From Chaetoderma sp. LZ-2023a (taxonomy: Eukaryota > Mollusca > Caudofoveata > Chaetodermatida > Chaetodermatidae): 64,000 bases of DNA. Below, piece by piece: positions 61,736-64,000 of this stretch. Below the pieces are notes generated by a model. That model saw nothing but the letters and a program-made list of their open reading frames with translations, made no database searches and was not told where the DNA came from. The DNA lies in NCBI GenBank assembly GCA_034401795.1, contig CM067366.1, positions 81,105,391 through 81,169,390 on the forward strand, given 5' to 3'. Each line of letters starts with the position of its first letter. Positions within the stretch are counted from its first letter, which is position 1. A program made the position numbers and the translations under genes.

Positions 61736-63191
61736 CATACCATCTTCTCCTTAGAGAGCGATGATAAATATTGAATAGGCATATTCTCACACCAGCATTT
61801 CTTTGGAACTGGGTCCACCAAGCTGCAACAGCTCACAATCATATTAGTATCAATATCCTAAAAAGAAGGTTTATCTAATTATAAATTCATCAACCAAGAT
61901 ACAATGTATACAGTTTTGAAACGAACGCGTTTCATGAAGGAGCTTTGACATTTTAGTCTGCTTTGCTAAATAATTTCGTGAGATTAATTTGCCAACATTG
62001 ATTGTATGTGCTTAATATCATCTTAAGACCACCAAATGACAAAAAATATTGGCTGTAAATTTATCTTTTCATTTCTTTACAATTTTGTGGATTTCGGGAA
62101 TCACCTTAGAAACCAACATAGAAACCATCAATGTATATGGAAAGCTCACTGGAAGTCCATTACATCATCACCAATTTTGAAAGGCATGAGTCAGATCGAG
62201 AAAGGAAAGTTGGTATTCAGATATCATGTTTGTTTCTCAGAAGGAACAATAGAAACGAATGTTTTTTTCATGGCTGCAGGGGTGGTTTAATTGGTATCAG
62301 ACAGATTGCCATTTAATCCTGAGAATTTTCGCGAGCAAAAGTATCGACATATATCTAGTGGCAGTCGCAAAATCCAAATTCTGTTTAAAGGACAACTAAC
62401 CTTATCTTATATTAACCATTCATGTGCTAGAATTTGCCACCCATACTCCATTTCTGACATTTTAGCTATTTATCGTGTCGACTACTAAAGATATTCAGGC
62501 TTTATTAGCTAAATTTTGATACTTTTCTACAGCCTATGATGGCTGTCATGATTTCCTTTTCAACCAATCAGAAAAAACCTGACACGTCTGCCTCGGCATA
62601 TACGCTCAGTCATAGAGGTGCCAGTTATAGTTTGCCAATGTGGTATAAAAGCAATCGCATGGGTGAACTGTTGCATATTTCGAAACTAATTTGACTGGAG
62701 TCAAAATAGTTCCAGAATATTCAACGAGATGGGTATTGCATAATAGATAATGTAAAACATTGACACTTACATGATATCATACACTATCGTTTGAGGAGAC
62801 AAAATGGTGGCATTCACTGTTCAACTTTTACGTGATATTAGAACGCAGATAATTGTGATACAATAACGGGAGTGTGACAAGATATGAATGATATGAAATC
62901 TATAAAACATACTCTATCTGTACAATACAACATTTGATATGAGATTAGCATCGCTTTAAAGACTGAACCTATTCAAAATATATGTATCGTTATGTAATGC
63001 AGCCATTTGTATATTAACAAATGTGCTGTTGATAAACTTGACCCTCTCTATATTAACATCCATACAGTTCAAACTGCAGCATTAGTGCATAACACACATG
63101 TATAGCAAATACAAGGACAACTAATTACACATCATCATTATCTACAACTAGAAGAAGTGCAAAAAGTCCGTTCTTTCTTACGCAAGAGCAG
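61736..63191. other. Non-coding stretch with a short hairpin remnant
   Basis: At 62665-62740 a family A-like remnant (gaaactaatttgactgg … gaatattcaacgagatggg). Otherwise no supported gene. Confidence 0.4.
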
Positions 63192-63580
63192 CTAGTCTTG
63201 CCTTAACAACTCAACAACTGCTCGTGGGGCTTCTTGCTCCAGACATTTAGTTACTACGGTGATCTCATCGACGTCTACCCAACCATAATCAACAAGTGGT
63301 GGATGTGATGGATGTGGCATCTCACCCTCTTGATTTTTGGTCTGGAACAGCCCCCATCTGACATGTATCACTGTGGTACACGTGCAGCTGCCATAGACAT
63401 AGCGCGCACACACCGTTCCAATAAATCAAAGTCAGGCCAATTACTATCGATGTCAGATGTATGAAATATTTTAAAAGTCTCTATAGCATGTTGGTTAGAG
63501 GGACAGGAACGACACAATGTACGTTCTCTTTGAGATGCCAGCTTTCTACCCCAGTCAGTTCCTGAGAAATTATGGCTGCC
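63192..63580 (-). pseudogene. Unidentified coding fragment with one frameshift
   Basis: Minus strand. The first frame (about 63560-63385) reads GRKLASQRERTLCRSCPSNQ … FKIFHTSDIDSNWPDFDLL. The second frame (63413-63192) reads VRWGLFQTKNQEGEMPHPSH … VDVDEITVVTKCLEQEAPRA and ends in a stop. Composition is protein-like and CxxC occurs, but the family is not recognised; a transposase or viral-type recombinase remnant is possible. Confidence 0.4.
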
Positions 63581-63745
63581 AAGTAAATCCTCCGAACTTC
63601 TCTTTGGACAGGGCCGTAAATCTGTCTTTGAAATTTATTATTATTGCAAATTTATTATTATTGCAAATATTCCCATGCCAGTAATGAACATTAGTTGACC
63701 TGGAATGCAATCTGAATCTAAGAGAACCATCGCCACCAGGAATAA

Positions 63746-64000
<255 letters not shown>

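Noticed and set aside
61448..61842. Ser/Val/Pro-rich minus-strand ORFs
   Set aside because: They are translations of the GGAC/GGAT tetranucleotide array.

Overview
The window is repeat-rich nuclear DNA from an animal, probably a marine lophotrochozoan such as a mollusc. The host guess is an inference from four things: the transposon mix (Ty3/gypsy with long LTRs, DIRS/tyrosine-recombinase, CR1-like LINE, Penelope-like), abundant palindromic MITE-like repeats, tRNA-derived SINE heads and very long dinucleotide arrays. Nothing suggests a prokaryote. I found no convincing intact host gene; nearly everything recognisable is mobile DNA in some state of decay.

1-10018: one large Ty3/gypsy (Metaviridae) element on the minus strand. 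Its 5' LTR is 8344-10018, its 3' LTR is 1-1137 (cut by the window edge), and its primer-binding site (8326-8342) pairs with the 3' end of tRNA-Arg. Read right to left it carries a short upstream ORF, gag with three CCHC knuckles, an aspartic protease, RT-RNase H-integrase, a separate dUTPase, and an env-like ORF with one membrane span. The LTRs differ at about 13 of 1137 aligned positions, so the insertion is young. It is already damaged by in-frame TGA codons, a protease active-site change and a frameshift, most of which look like CpG decay.

10019-28500: mostly non-coding and AT-rich, seeded with two hairpin repeat families. Family P is about 130 bp and palindromic. Family A is about 350-450 bp, with a roughly 95-bp hairpin and clusters of TGACGTCA motifs. 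There is a GC-rich stretch with an unidentified ORF (10616-11005), a G-rich tract near 14.3 kb, and long (TG), (TGCG), (TA) and (TAC) arrays.

28500-46000: fragments of DIRS-like elements (28885-31212, 34690-35615, and 40040-42415 split by an insertion) and a promoter-like block at 31595-31740 with a perfect five-unit heat-shock element. The left arm of a large inverted duplication (35620-38332) also lies here, as does a degenerate CR1-like LINE (43565-47200, minus) with an SGNH esterase-like domain in ORF1.

46600-64000: the right arm of that inverted duplication (46608-49250), a decayed Penelope-like element (52179-53036), a satellite-like array built from the family A hairpin (53200-55110), a second copy (58086-60050) of the 38335-40045 block, a duplicated 154-bp core around a (TA) array (60674-61117), and a (TG) array running off the right edge.

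The gypsy genes would have worked together in one replication cycle: particle, protease, reverse transcription primed by tRNA-Arg, integration, dUTP removal and possibly envelope. The other elements are defective and mainly record nested insertion and duplication.
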